In this document: positions 10,907 to 19,543 of the stretch, piece after piece | Numbering within the stretch: position 1 is the stretch's first letter | How the letters are laid out: each line of letters begins with the position of its first letter | Assembly: GCA_964235945.1 (NCBI GenBank) | Contig: CAXSDV010000007.1 | Location: 17,159 to 81,158, forward strand | Origin: JASLDZ01 sp964235945 | GTDB taxonomy: Bacteria > Pseudomonadota > Alphaproteobacteria > Caulobacterales > Caulobacteraceae | Length of the DNA: 64,000 nt | Direction: 5' to 3' | Made by a program: the position numbers and the translations under genes | Notes under the pieces: model-generated | What the model saw: the letters and a program-made list of their open reading frames with translations, nothing else | The model's database searches: none | Told to the model about the DNA's origin: nothing

Positions 10907-12052
10907 TCACACCCGCAGGGGCATGAGCACGTACTGGACGCCGCGGTCGGCCGGGTCGAGCACGAGGGTGGGCGAGGCGGGGTCGGCGAAGCGCAGCTCC
11001 ATGGTCTCGCCGCCGATCTGGCCGCAAACGTCCAGGAGGTAGCGCGCGTTGAAGCCGATCTCGAAGCTGTCGCCCTCGTAGTCGATCTCCACCTCCTCCA
11101 CCGCCTGGCCCGCCTCCATGTTGCGCACGGTCAGGGTCAGCTTGCCCGTCTCGATGGCGAGCTTCACCGAGCGGCTCTTCTCCGCCGAGATGGTGGCCAC
11201 CCGGTCCACCGCGTTGGCGAACAGCTTGGTGTCGAGCTGGACGAGCTTGGAGTTGTCGCGCGGGATCACGCGCACATAGTCGGGAAAGGCGCCGTCGATC
11301 ACCTTGGAGGTGAGGGTGGCGCCCCGCGCTTCGGCGCCGTCCGCACCGCCCGCGAACTCGAAGCGCACCTTGGCCGCGGAGATGCGCACCTCCACGTTCT
11401 CGCCCGCGTCGTCCAGCAGGCGACGGGCCTCCGCCACGGTCTTCCGGGGCACGATGATCCCCGGCAGGCCCGCCGCCCCTTCCGGCGCGGGCATCTCGGC
11501 CAGGGCCAGGCGGTGGCCGTCCGTCGCCACCGCGCGCAGCTTGGTCTCGCCGTTCTCGGTCACCGTGTGGAGGTAGAGGCCGTTGAGGTAGTAGCGCGTC
11601 TCCTCCGTGGAGATGGCGAAGCGCGTCTTGTCGATCAGCCGCACCAGGGCGTCGGACTCGATCACCAGCTTGTCGGACAGGCCGTCGCCGCTCATCTGCG
11701 GGAAGTCGCCGGAGGGCAGCACCGGCAGGTTGAAGCGCGAGCGCCCGGCGGTGACCGACAGGCGCGGATCCTCGCCCATGAACTTGAGCTCCACGTCCGC
11801 GCCGTCCGGGAGCTTCCTCACGATCTCGTAGAGCGTGTGGGCGGGGGCGGTGATCTGGCCCTCGCCGCTCACCCGGGCGTCCGTCGCGTCCACGATCTCC
11901 ATGTCGAGGTCGGTGGCGCTGAAGGCCAGCCCCGCCCCGTCCGCCGAGAGCAGCACGTTGGATAGGATGGGGATGGTGTTCCTGCGCTCCACCACGCTCT
12001 GCACGTGGCCGAGCGCCTTGAGGAGGGCGGCGCGCTCGATGGTGAGCTTCAT
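10907..12052 (-). CDS. dnaN: DNA polymerase III subunit beta (sliding clamp)
   Basis: A 381-residue clamp that encircles DNA and tethers polymerase III and repair enzymes. Three repeated clamp folds of about 120 residues are present; recognisable segments are RRNTIPILSNVLL, the FNLPVLPSGDFPQM loop, LRAVATDGHRLA and the C-terminal VQYVLMPLRV, which closes the protein-binding cleft. The slightly greater length than E. coli (366) comes from small insertions such as GGADGAEARG. The start is ATG at 12052 (MKLTIERAALLKAL). It is upstream of recF-gyrB on the same strand. Confidence 0.98.
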   Translation of the reverse strand: MKLTIERAALLKALGHVQSVVERRNTIPILSNVLLSADGAGLAFSATDLDMEIVDATDARVSGEGQITAPAHTLYEIVRKLPDGADVELKFMGEDPRLSVTAGRSRFNLPVLPSGDFPQMSGDGLSDKLVIESDALVRLIDKTRFAISTEETRYYLNGLYLHTVTENGETKLRAVATDGHRLALAEMPAPEGAAGLPGIIVPRKTVAEARRLLDDAGENVEVRISAAKVRFEFAGGADGAEARGATLTSKVIDGAFPDYVRVIPRDNSKLVQLDTKLFANAVDRVATISAEKSRSVKLAIETGKLTLTVRNMEAGQAVEEVEIDYEGDSFEIGFNARYLLDVCGQIGGETMELRFADPASPTLVLDPADRGVQYVLMPLRV

Positions 12053-12166
12053 GCGGCAGGCTACCGGTGGGGCGCGCGGGCGGTGGGGACGGGGGTCCCG
12101 AGTCGCCCCGCGCCGGGCTGGAGAAGGGGCGGCGAGATTAGCCGAAACCCCCGCGGGGGGAAGGGC

Positions 12167-12182
12167 CGGGGCGATCGCCCCG
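12167..12182 (-). terminator. Self-complementary hairpin after the DUF3429 gene
   Basis: CGGGGCGATCGCCCCG is a perfect 16-base palindrome adjoining the stop codon at 12184. On the minus strand it would fold directly after the DUF3429 message. No U-tract follows. Confidence 0.35.
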
Positions 12183-12183
12183 C

Positions 12184-12699
12184 TCAGCCGCCGTGCCGCA
12201 GGCGCAGCGTCCAGACGAGGCCCGAGAGCAGGGCGGCGGCGGCCCCCGCGGTCAGCGGCCCGCGCAGGGCGCGGTACCAGCCGGGCAGGTCGTCCGCCAG
12301 CATGTCCGCCCCGCCCTGGACGAGTAGGAGGACCAGCAGGCCGGCGAAACGGACCTCCGCCGCCAGCGGCGCGAACAGGAGCGCCCAGGCGGCGATCTGC
12401 GGCAGGACGGAGGCGATCAGCAGCCGCGGGTCCGGCCCCGCGGGCCGCGCCAGCTCGTAGCCCCAGCGCACCCCGCCCAGGAAGGAGACGATGGTCGCCG
12501 CGTAGGCCATCAGCGCCAGCGGAGCCAGGTAGACCGCCGGGCCCAGCCGTCCCGGCCCCGCCCACAGCACCGCGCCCGCGAGGAAAAAGGGCGCGAGCCC
12601 CAGCAAGCCCAGCAGCCAGGCCGCCTGCGCGCCCGGCGTGGCGGGGGACCGCGACGCCGCCCCCAGGCTTCGCCGCGTGCGGATGGGGCGTCGGGGCAC
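12184..12699 (-). CDS. DUF3429 domain membrane protein
   Basis: A 171-residue inner-membrane protein with about five hydrophobic segments. The segment TIVSFLGGVRWGYEL is characteristic of the DUF3429 family, whose function is unknown. The GTG start at 12699 lies 3 bases after the podJ stop, so it is probably translated from the same message as podJ. The Arg-rich N-terminus (MPRRPIRTRRS) would stay in the cytoplasm. Whether the link to podJ is functional is not evident from sequence. Confidence 0.78.
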   Translation of the reverse strand: MPRRPIRTRRSLGAASRSPATPGAQAAWLLGLLGLAPFFLAGAVLWAGPGRLGPAVYLAPLALMAYAATIVSFLGGVRWGYELARPAGPDPRLLIASVLPQIAAWALLFAPLAAEVRFAGLLVLLLVQGGADMLADDLPGWYRALRGPLTAGAAAALLSGLVWTLRLRHGG

Positions 12700-12702
12700 G
12701 GG

Positions 12703-15531
12703 CTACTGCGCCGCCGCCGCCCTGACCTGGGTCGCGGCGATCTGGGTGCGGTAGGCGGCGGCCGCCCGCTCGGCGGTGGAGAGCTGGTCGGGCGAGAGCT
12801 GCAGCTTCAGCGCGTCGGCCCCGGCGCGCGCGCCCGCGTCGCCCTGGCTGGCGGCGATCAGGTACCACTTGTACGCGTCGGCCGGGTTGCGCGCCGCGCC
12901 CCGCCCGTTCTGGGTCATCACCGCCAGGTTGTACTGGGCGTCGTGGACGCCGAGGTCGGCGGCGCGCTTGAACCAGGCCACGGCCGAAGCGTCGTTCTTC
13001 GGGCCGCCGTCGCCCTGGGCGAAGAACAGGCCCAGGTTGAACATGGCCGGGCCGTCGCCCTGCACCGCCGCGCGCTCCGTCCACCGGCGCGCCTCGGGCA
13101 GGTCCTTGGACACGCCGCCGCGGCCGTCCTCGTACAGCTTGGCGAGGTAGAACTGGGCGGGGGCGTAGCCCAGGTTGGCGGCGCGGCGCAGGGCGGCCGG
13201 CCCCGCCGCGTCGCCCGCCTCGATCTGGCGCACCGCAGAGGCGTAGAGGGTGCGGGCGTTGGCGGGGGCGTCGGGCGCCTGCGGAACGGGGGCGGTGTCG
13301 CGCTTGAGCCCGGGGCTCGCGCCCGCGGCGGCCGGAGCGTCCGCCGGCGTGGCGGCCCCGTGCGGGTCGGCCCCGTCGACGCCCGGGTCCTGGCCGGGGG
13401 CGTCGGGCGCGGACATGGCCACCGCCAACTGGTCGCCGCCGCTGTGTGCGCCGCGCGCCACGGCGGTGGGAGCCTCGCCGGTGGTGGCGGGGCCGGAGCC
13501 GTCGCCCTTGGCCAGCATGAACGCGCCCACGGCGATGGCCACGGTGGAGCTGGCCACCACCGAGGCCAGGGCGGCCGTGCGCAGGGTGGACCCCCCCGTT
13601 TCGCCCCGGCGCTTCCACGGCATGTCCGGCAGCGCGACGCCGCGCAGGCGCTCGAAGCCCGAAGCGGGCGCGCCTTCGGCCCCGTCGCGTGCGCGCCGGC
13701 CGCCGCCGCGCGCTTCGGCGGCCTGGCGCGCGGCCGCGCGGGCGGACTCGATCAGTTCGCGGGTGGACGCGACGCGGGGAGCCGTCGCCTCGCCGGCGGG
13801 GTGCAGGGGCTGGCCGAAGGCGGAAGGCTCCGCCTCCTCCGGCCAGCCTTCGGCGGGGTCGCCCCAGGCGAGGGGCTGGGCGGCGGGTTCCGCGCGGGCT
13901 TCGGGCGGCGCGGCCTGGGCGAAGATCGGGTCGGAGAACGGGTCGGCGGCGAAGCTCGGCGCTTCGGCGGCCACGCCGAAGTCGCTGGCGAAGGGCTCGT
14001 CCTCCTCAGCGTCGAAGTCGCCGAACGGGTCGGCGGGACGCGCGGGGGGCGGGGCGGGCTGGAACACCGCCGCCATGGGCGAGCTCGCGCGGCCGGAGGG
14101 GGGCGCCGCGACCGGGGGCCGGGCCGGCGGCGGCGCGGGTTCGGCGGCGGCCTGGGGCGCGGCGGCGGGAGGCGCGGAGGGCGCGGGGGGCTCGGGCCGC
14201 GGCTCGGCCAGCAGCCGCGCGGTGCGCTCCTCGCTGGTGCGGACGCGTTCGGCGAACTCGGCGGCGGCCGCCTCCGACCCCGCGTTCAGCTTGTCGGTGA
14301 CCAGGCCGATCTGGCGGCCCAGCTCGTCCGAGGCCTGGGCCGCCCGGCGCTCGGAAGCGCCGATGCGGTCGGCCAGCTTCTCCGCGATGCGGGCGATCTC
14401 GCCGCCCAGCCGCTCCAGCGCCTCCGCCTGGGCGTCGTCGCCCCGGCGCAGGCGCGCCTCCACCACGTCCGCGATGCGCTGGACCTCGCCGCCCGTGCGT
14501 CGGTCGCTCTCCTCCTGGCGGCCTTCCGCCGATTGAAGGCGGCCGCTGAGGCTCTGGGCGATGCGCACCACTTCGCGGCCCATGGTGTCGATCGCCTGGG
14601 CCGAGCGCTTCTCGGCGCGCGACACGTCGCCGGCCAGGTCGCGCAGCGCCCCCTCCAGCGCGTCCAGCTTGCCGGACGCCGCCGAGCGGATGCGTTCGGC
14701 CATCTCCGCGCGCGCGGTCTCCACCCGGTCGGACAGCTCGGCGGCGAGCTGCTCGAAGCGCGCGGGCGCCACGGCGACCTCGGACGATGCTTGGGCCTCG
14801 GCCTGGAGCAGGCGCCGGTCCAGGCCGGCGAAGGAGAACTCCAGCGCGCGCACCGCCTCGCCCGTGCGCGCCTCGGCCGCCGCCAGCCGCTCGGCCATCT
14901 CGGCGAAGCGCGCCTCCACCCGGTCCGGGTCGGCCTGGCGCGCGTCCAGCCGGTCCACCCGGGTCTGCAGGCCGGCCAGGTCGCCGCGGGTCTCGGCGTG
15001 GAGCGCGCGGGCGCGGCTCTCGCCCTCGTAGATCTGGGCGGCCACCTTGCCGAGCGCCGATTCGAGCGCCTTGAGGGCGTCGCGGCGGGGCGCGTCCTGC
15101 TCGTCCATGCGGCCCAACCGCTCCGCCAGCTTGGCCTGGGCGTCGCGCACCCCTTCCAGCTTGCCGGCGGCGCCCTCCGCCCCGTCCAAGCGCGACAGCA
15201 CGCCGGACACCCGGCGGTCGATGCCCGCGATCGCCTGACCGGAGCGCTGCTCGGCGGCCTCCATGCGGTTGGACAGCTCGTCCAGCGCGTGGGTGACGCG
15301 CTTGAGGTCGGCGGAACTCCCGCCGGCCGCGGCCAGGGCGGGAACGGCGAGCGCCTGGGGCGCGGCGGCGGCGCGGCCGGGCGGCGAGGGTTCGCCCTCG
15401 CCTTCGCCCTCGATGATCATCTGGTTCAGCCATTCGCCCAGGGTCTGGCCCGAGCGGCGCGCCAGGTCCTTGGCGATCTCGCGCGCCTTGGGGTCGATCC
15501 CCTTGACGCTCCAAGGTCCGGCGGAACTCAT
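12703..15531 (-). CDS. podJ: PodJ-like polar localisation protein
   Basis: A 942-residue single-pass membrane protein. The N-terminus (PWSVKGIDPKAREIAKDLAR, then SGQTLGEWLNQMI) matches the conserved start of Caulobacter PodJ. Residues about 75-430 are charged, heptad-rich coiled coil (DRRVSGVLSRLDGAEG and similar), then comes a Pro/Ala-rich linker, a membrane segment at about 645-671 (AALASVVASSTVAIAVGAFM), and a periplasmic part with three Sel1/TPR-like repeats (for example APAQFYLAKLYEDGRG). In Caulobacter, PodJ marks the flagellar pole and recruits PleC and pilus factors. The peptidoglycan-binding C-terminus known from C. crescentus PodJ is not recognisable here. The upstream region carries CtrA and GANTC sites. 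Confidence 0.87.
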   Translation of the reverse strand: MSSAGPWSVKGIDPKAREIAKDLARRSGQTLGEWLNQMIIEGEGEGEPSPPGRAAAAPQALAVPALAAAGGSSADLKRVTHALDELSNRMEAAEQRSGQAIAGIDRRVSGVLSRLDGAEGAAGKLEGVRDAQAKLAERLGRMDEQDAPRRDALKALESALGKVAAQIYEGESRARALHAETRGDLAGLQTRVDRLDARQADPDRVEARFAEMAERLAAAEARTGEAVRALEFSFAGLDRRLLQAEAQASSEVAVAPARFEQLAAELSDRVETARAEMAERIRSAASGKLDALEGALRDLAGDVSRAEKRSAQAIDTMGREVVRIAQSLSGRLQSAEGRQEESDRRTGGEVQRIADVVEARLRRGDDAQAEALERLGGEIARIAEKLADRIGASERRAAQASDELGRQIGLVTDKLNAGSEAAAAEFAERVRTSEERTARLLAEPRPEPPAPSAPPAAAPQAAAEPAPPPARPPVAAPPSGRASSPMAAVFQPAPPPARPADPFGDFDAEEDEPFASDFGVAAEAPSFAADPFSDPIFAQAAPPEARAEPAAQPLAWGDPAEGWPEEAEPSAFGQPLHPAGEATAPRVASTRELIESARAAARQAAEARGGGRRARDGAEGAPASGFERLRGVALPDMPWKRRGETGGSTLRTAALASVVASSTVAIAVGAFMLAKGDGSGPATTGEAPTAVARGAHSGGDQLAVAMSAPDAPGQDPGVDGADPHGAATPADAPAAAGASPGLKRDTAPVPQAPDAPANARTLYASAVRQIEAGDAAGPAALRRAANLGYAPAQFYLAKLYEDGRGGVSKDLPEARRWTERAAVQGDGPAMFNLGLFFAQGDGGPKNDASAVAWFKRAADLGVHDAQYNLAVMTQNGRGAARNPADAYKWYLIAASQGDAGARAGADALKLQLSPDQLSTAERAAAAYRTQIAATQVRAAAAQ

Positions 15532-15578
15532 CTGGCTTCGTTCTCCCCGGCCCGCGGCGTCGGCGCGCCCCTGGACCC

Positions 15579-15675
15579 GACTCTGCCGTTGGACGCTAAC
15601 TGAACGAGCCGTGGCGTGTAAACGCGACCCGCCACCCCAAATCTTGCGGACTCGACGAACGCGTGTGGACGAATC
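15579..15675. promoter_or_regulatory. Cluster of three GANTC sites upstream of podJ
   Basis: GACTC at 15579-15583, GACTC at 15649-15653 and GAATC at 15671-15675 lie within 100 bases, 48-145 bases upstream of the podJ start. GANTC is the CcrM methylation target in Caulobacterales, and clusters of it occur at GcrA- or CcrM-controlled promoters. C. crescentus podJ is cell-cycle regulated. Confidence 0.5.
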
Positions 15676-15710
15676 GCGCCGTTCCCCAGGACGAAGGTGG
15701 CGCAAGCCCT

Positions 15711-15725
15711 TTAACGGCGCGTTAA
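15711..15725. promoter_or_regulatory. CtrA-binding box TTAA-N7-TTAA
   Basis: TTAACGGCGCGTTAA is an exact match to the full CtrA consensus. It lies 180 bases upstream of podJ and 70 bases upstream of the divergent serine hydrolase gene, so it could act on either. Such a match is unlikely by chance in DNA this GC-rich. Confidence 0.62.
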
Positions 15726-15794
15726 GCATGGCGCGCCCGCCGGCGCATCCCGTTCGCCCTGGCCTGAGTCGGAAGGTCGCAGTAGAGCGCGCCC

Positions 15795-16940
15795 ATGGAC
15801 GCCCCCGTGTTCGACCTCCTCGCCGTCGCCGATCCCGGCCCCGACCGTTTCGCTTCCGTCCGGCGGGCGTTCCAGGCCAACTTCGCCGAGGGGCTGGAGT
15901 TGGGCGCGCGCTTCACCGCCTGGGCGGACGGCGTCCCCGTGGTCGACCTCCTCGGCGGCTGGGCCGACCGCGCCGCTTCCAGGCCCTTCGCGGCCGACAC
16001 GCTGACCCCCGTCTTCTCCACCACCAAGGCGCTGGCGGCGGTGATGGTCGCGCGCTTGGTGGATGCGGGCCGGCTCGACTACGCCCAGCCCGTGGCGGAC
16101 GTCTGGCCGCAGTTCGCCGCCGCGGGCAAGGCGGCGGTCACCGTGGAGCAGGCGCTCTCCCACCAGGCGGGCCTGCCGGGCTTCGCCGAGCCGATGGACC
16201 CGGCCGACTGGTTCGACTGGGACCTGATCTGTTCGCGGCTGGCGGCCATGGCCCCCTTGTGGCCGCCCGGCGCGGCCAGCGGCTACCACCCGGTCACCTT
16301 CGGCTACATCGCGGGGGAGATCTTCCGGCGGGTGGACGGGCGCACGCTCGGGACGGCGCTGCGGCGGGACGTGGCGGAGCCGCTGGGCCTGGACCTGTGG
16401 ATCGGCCTGCCGCCTTCGGAGCACGCCCGGGTGGCGGACCTGGAGCGTCCCAAGTCGATGCCGCGCTTCGGCGAGGTGAACGAGGCCACCCGGGTCGCTT
16501 TTCTGACGCGCTGGGCTTCGCCGGGCGGCCGAAGCTCCGCGGCCTGGCGCGAGGCGGAGATCCCCTCGGTCAACGGCCACGCCACCGCCCCGGCGCTGGC
16601 CCGGCTGATGGCGGCCCTGGCGGCGGGCGGGACGCTGGACGGCGTGCGCGTGCTCTCGCCCGAAGGCGTGGCGGCCCTGGCCCGCTCGCGCATCGCCGGC
16701 GACGACCTGGTGCTGAAGAACTTCACCTCCTGGGGGGCGGGGGTGATGAGGAACGAGGGCCGCTGGGCGTACGGGCCGGGCGGGGCGACCTTCGGCCACT
16801 CGGGCTGGGGCGGCTCCTGCGCCTTCGCCGACCCCGAGCGGGGGGTGGCGGCGGCCTACGTCATGAACCGCCAATCGAGCGACCTGGTGGGCGACCCCCG
16901 CGCCAAGCGCTTGATCGCGGCGCTGTACGCCTCGCTCTAG
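15795..16940 (+). CDS. Beta-lactamase-related serine hydrolase
   Basis: A 381-residue protein of the class C beta-lactamase / EstB esterase / D-aminopeptidase superfamily. The nucleophile motif is STTK (Ser75, Lys78), the second motif is the tyrosine region GYHPVTFGY (Tyr164), and the third is HSGWGG near residue 335. There is no signal peptide, so it is probably a cytoplasmic esterase or lactonase rather than a penicillin-degrading enzyme. Its substrate cannot be inferred. It is divergent from podJ and shares the region holding a CtrA box. It ends 7 bases before the converging rarD stop. Confidence 0.85.
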   Translation: MDAPVFDLLAVADPGPDRFASVRRAFQANFAEGLELGARFTAWADGVPVVDLLGGWADRAASRPFAADTLTPVFSTTKALAAVMVARLVDAGRLDYAQPVADVWPQFAAAGKAAVTVEQALSHQAGLPGFAEPMDPADWFDWDLICSRLAAMAPLWPPGAASGYHPVTFGYIAGEIFRRVDGRTLGTALRRDVAEPLGLDLWIGLPPSEHARVADLERPKSMPRFGEVNEATRVAFLTRWASPGGRSSAAWREAEIPSVNGHATAPALARLMAALAAGGTLDGVRVLSPEGVAALARSRIAGDDLVLKNFTSWGAGVMRNEGRWAYGPGGATFGHSGWGGSCAFADPERGVAAAYVMNRQSSDLVGDPRAKRLIAALYASL

Positions 16941-16947
16941 CCGCGCT

Positions 16948-17868
16948 CTAGGCGGGGAGGGCGCGGCGGCGCGGCCTCGCCTTCACCAGGCCCGCGGCCA
17001 CGAACACCGCCACCCCCGCCCAGATGAAGCCGAAGGCGACGAGGCCCAGGGGCGACAGGCGCTCGCCGCCCTCCAGCCCCAGGGCGAATTGCAGGGTGGG
17101 GGAGATGAACTGCAGGAAGCCCATCAGCGTGAGCGGCAGGCCGCGCGCGCCCACCGCGAACAGGAACAAGGGCAGGGCGGTGGCGGGCCCGCCCAGCAGC
17201 AGGATGAGGCTGGCGGCGGGGCTCGCGCCGAAGCTCGCGTGGCCGTGGGCGCTCAGCCAGCCGATGTAGCCCAGCGCCAGGGGCAGCAGCAGGGCGCACT
17301 CGACGAACAGGCCGGTCTGCGCGTCGGCGGCGGCGCGCTTCCTCACGATCCCGTATCCCGCGAAGCTGAACGCCACCGCCAGGGAGACCCACGGCACGCC
17401 GCCGACGGCCACCGCCTGCAGGGCCACGCCCGCGCCCGCCAGCGCCGCCGCCGCCCATTGCGGCGCGTCCAGCCGCTCGCCGAACAGCCAGGCGCCCGCC
17501 GCCAGGTTGATCAGGGGCAGGATGTAGTAGCCGAGGCTCGTGTCCAGGGTGCGCCCCGCGTCCACCGCCGAGACGTAGACCGTCCAGTTCACCGCGGCGA
17601 GCGCGGCCGACAGCGCCAGCGGCAGGACCGCGCGCGGCCGGGCCGCGAGCGCCCGCAGCGCCGGCAGCCGCCCGGTGGCGACCACCAGCAGCAAGGCCAG
17701 CGGGGCGGAGGCGGTGATGCGCCAGGCCACCGTCTCCAGCGGTGCGGAGCCCGCCGCCTCCCCCGCGCGGAACAGCAGCGGCATCAGCCCCCAGAACAGG
17801 TAGGCGACGAGCGCGGCGCTCAGGGCGCGCCGGTCCAGGCTCCCGGCCGGGGCCGGCGCCGCGCTCAC
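16948..17868 (-). CDS. rarD: EamA-family transporter, RarD type
   Basis: A 306-residue inner-membrane protein with ten predicted helices in two EamA halves. The first helix (ALSAALVAYLFWGLMPLLFR), ETVAWRITASAPLALLL, and LPLTLMGFLQFISPTLQF are RarD-type motifs. The family includes putative drug/metabolite exporters, and substrates are generally unknown. The start is GTG at 17868, overlapping the asd stop by 4 bases (GTGA). The longer open frame upstream lies inside asd and is disregarded. Coupling to asd might hint at export of an amino acid, but that is speculative. Confidence 0.88.
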   Translation of the reverse strand: MSAAPAPAGSLDRRALSAALVAYLFWGLMPLLFRAGEAAGSAPLETVAWRITASAPLALLLVVATGRLPALRALAARPRAVLPLALSAALAAVNWTVYVSAVDAGRTLDTSLGYYILPLINLAAGAWLFGERLDAPQWAAAALAGAGVALQAVAVGGVPWVSLAVAFSFAGYGIVRKRAAADAQTGLFVECALLLPLALGYIGWLSAHGHASFGASPAASLILLLGGPATALPLFLFAVGARGLPLTLMGFLQFISPTLQFALGLEGGERLSPLGLVAFGFIWAGVAVFVAAGLVKARPRRRALPA

Positions 17869-18896
17869 GCCGCCGCGCGCTCGGCGATCAGCCCCCGCTC
17901 GTGCAGGAGCTGGGCGATCTGCACCGCGTTCAGCGCCGCGCCCTTGCGCAGGTTGTCGGACACGACCCACAGGGCCAAGCCGTTCTCGACCGTGGGGTCC
18001 TCGCGGATGCGGCTGACGAACACGCCGAACTCGCCCACGGTCTCCAGCGGGGTGGCGTAGCCGCCGTCCTCGCGCTTGTCGATCACGACCACGCCGGGGG
18101 AGTTGCGCAGCACTTCGCGCGCCTCATCGGCGGTGAGCTCGGTCTCGAACTCGATGTTGACCGCCTCCGCATGGCCCACGAACACGGGCACGCGCACGCA
18201 GGTGGCGTGCAGCTTGATCGCGGGGTCGAGGATCTTCTTGGTTTCCGCCGCCATCTTCCACTCCTCCTTGGTGGAGCCGTCGTCCAGGAAGACGTCGATG
18301 TGCGGGATGACGTTGAAGGCGATCTGCTTGGTGTAGAACTTGGGCTCGGGCGCTCCCAATACGAACACGCCCTTGGCCTGCTCCCACAGCTCGTCCATCC
18401 CGGCCTTCCCCGAGCCGGAGGTCGACTGGTAGGTCGACACCACCACTCGCTTGATCCGCGCCTCGTCGTGCAGCGGCTTGAGCGCCACCACGAGCTGGAT
18501 GGTCGAGCAGTTGGGGTTGGCGATGATGTTCTTGGGCCGGAAGCCTTCCACCGCGTCCGGGTTCACCTCCGGCACCACCAGCGGCACCTGGGGGTGCATG
18601 CGCCAGGCGGAGGAGTTGTCGATCACGATGGCGCCCGCGCGGCCGATCTTCTCCGACCACGCCGTGGACACCTCGCCCCCCGCGCTCATCAGCACGAGGT
18701 CCACCTTTGAGAAATCGAAGGTCTCCAGGTCCACGCACTTCAGCGTGCGCTCGCCGTACGCCACCTCCACGCCCTTGGAGTTGCGCGAGGCGATGGCGTG
18801 GATCTCGTCGATGGGAAAGGCGAGCTCCTCCAGCACCGTCAGCATTTCACGGCCCACGGCGCCGGTGGCGCCCACGACGGCGACGCGATAGCCCAT
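17865..18896 (-). CDS. asd: Aspartate-semialdehyde dehydrogenase
   Basis: A 343-residue NADPH-dependent enzyme converting aspartyl phosphate to aspartate semialdehyde, the branch point to lysine/diaminopimelate, threonine and methionine. The NADP-binding motif GATGAVG is at residues 9-15, the catalytic cysteine is Cys130 in NPNCSTIQL, and the substrate-binding segments STYQSTSGSGKAGMDEL and HATCVRVPVFVGHAE follow. The start is ATG at 18896 and the length is standard. It overlaps rarD by 4 bases. The window also encodes thrC and metZ, which act downstream, but not adjacently. Confidence 0.97.
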   Translation of the reverse strand: MGYRVAVVGATGAVGREMLTVLEELAFPIDEIHAIASRNSKGVEVAYGERTLKCVDLETFDFSKVDLVLMSAGGEVSTAWSEKIGRAGAIVIDNSSAWRMHPQVPLVVPEVNPDAVEGFRPKNIIANPNCSTIQLVVALKPLHDEARIKRVVVSTYQSTSGSGKAGMDELWEQAKGVFVLGAPEPKFYTKQIAFNVIPHIDVFLDDGSTKEEWKMAAETKKILDPAIKLHATCVRVPVFVGHAEAVNIEFETELTADEAREVLRNSPGVVVIDKREDGGYATPLETVGEFGVFVSRIREDPTVENGLALWVVSDNLRKGAALNAVQIAQLLHERGLIAERAAA

Positions 18897-18974
18897 GATT
18901 TCAGTCTCCGCAGGTCACGCGGCGCAGGTACGCGCCGGGCGGGGGCGGGGCAAGCCGAGCTTGCCGGCGGTTGC

Positions 18975-19532
18975 TCAAAGCCGGGCCGGGGCGCCGGCGC
19001 GCCGCGCCCGCCAGTCCTCGCGCGACTGGCCCCACACCACGGTGGGCGCGTCGATGGGCTCGGGCAGCCGCGCCTCGCGCAGCACCCGCGAGCCGAGGCG
19101 CCGCGCCACCGCTTCGGACGGGGCGTTGCCCGGGCTGATGCAGTGGATCACCTCGCTCCAGCCCAGACGATCAAAGGCGAAGTCCAGGCTGGCGGAGGCG
19201 GCCTCCGTGGCTAAGCCTCGACCCAGGGCGTCGCGCGACAGTCCCCAGCCCACCTCCGTCCCGGGCCAGCCGTCCGGATGCATCGGCCCGACGCGCCCCA
19301 CGAGGGCCCCCGTGTCGCGACGGAACACCATGAACATGGAGAAGCCGTACAGCGCCCAGGCGCCGGCGTAGCCGGCGAACATGCGCCAAGCGACCGGGCG
19401 ACTGCGCGCGCCGCCCAGGGCGGCCATGACGACGGGGTCGGCCAGCATGTCGGCGAAGGCGTCGAAGTCCTCGGGCGCGGGGGGCCGCAGGCGCAGGCGT
19501 TCGGTCTCCAGCGTCGGTCCGGGAACGGTCAT
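18975..19532 (-). CDS. GNAT-family N-acetyltransferase (RimJ/RimL-like)
   Basis: A 185-residue acetyltransferase of the group that acetylates ribosomal proteins or small amines with acetyl-CoA. It opens with the typical TLETERLRLRPPAPEDFDAF. The acetyl-CoA-binding region is EVGWGLSRDALGRGLATEAA, followed by SPGNAPSEAVARRLG. ATG at 19532 is preceded by AGGAG, which lies inside the end of ccmB, so the two genes are probably co-transcribed. The real substrate is unknown. Confidence 0.87.
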   Translation of the reverse strand: MTVPGPTLETERLRLRPPAPEDFDAFADMLADPVVMAALGGARSRPVAWRMFAGYAGAWALYGFSMFMVFRRDTGALVGRVGPMHPDGWPGTEVGWGLSRDALGRGLATEAASASLDFAFDRLGWSEVIHCISPGNAPSEAVARRLGSRVLREARLPEPIDAPTVVWGQSREDWRARRAGAPARL

Positions 19533-19543
19533 TGGGGAACTCC

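Noticed and set aside
12943..15603. An 886-codon open frame antisense to podJ
   Set aside because: Gly/Arg/Val-rich shadow of the coiled-coil gene; no start context or similarity.
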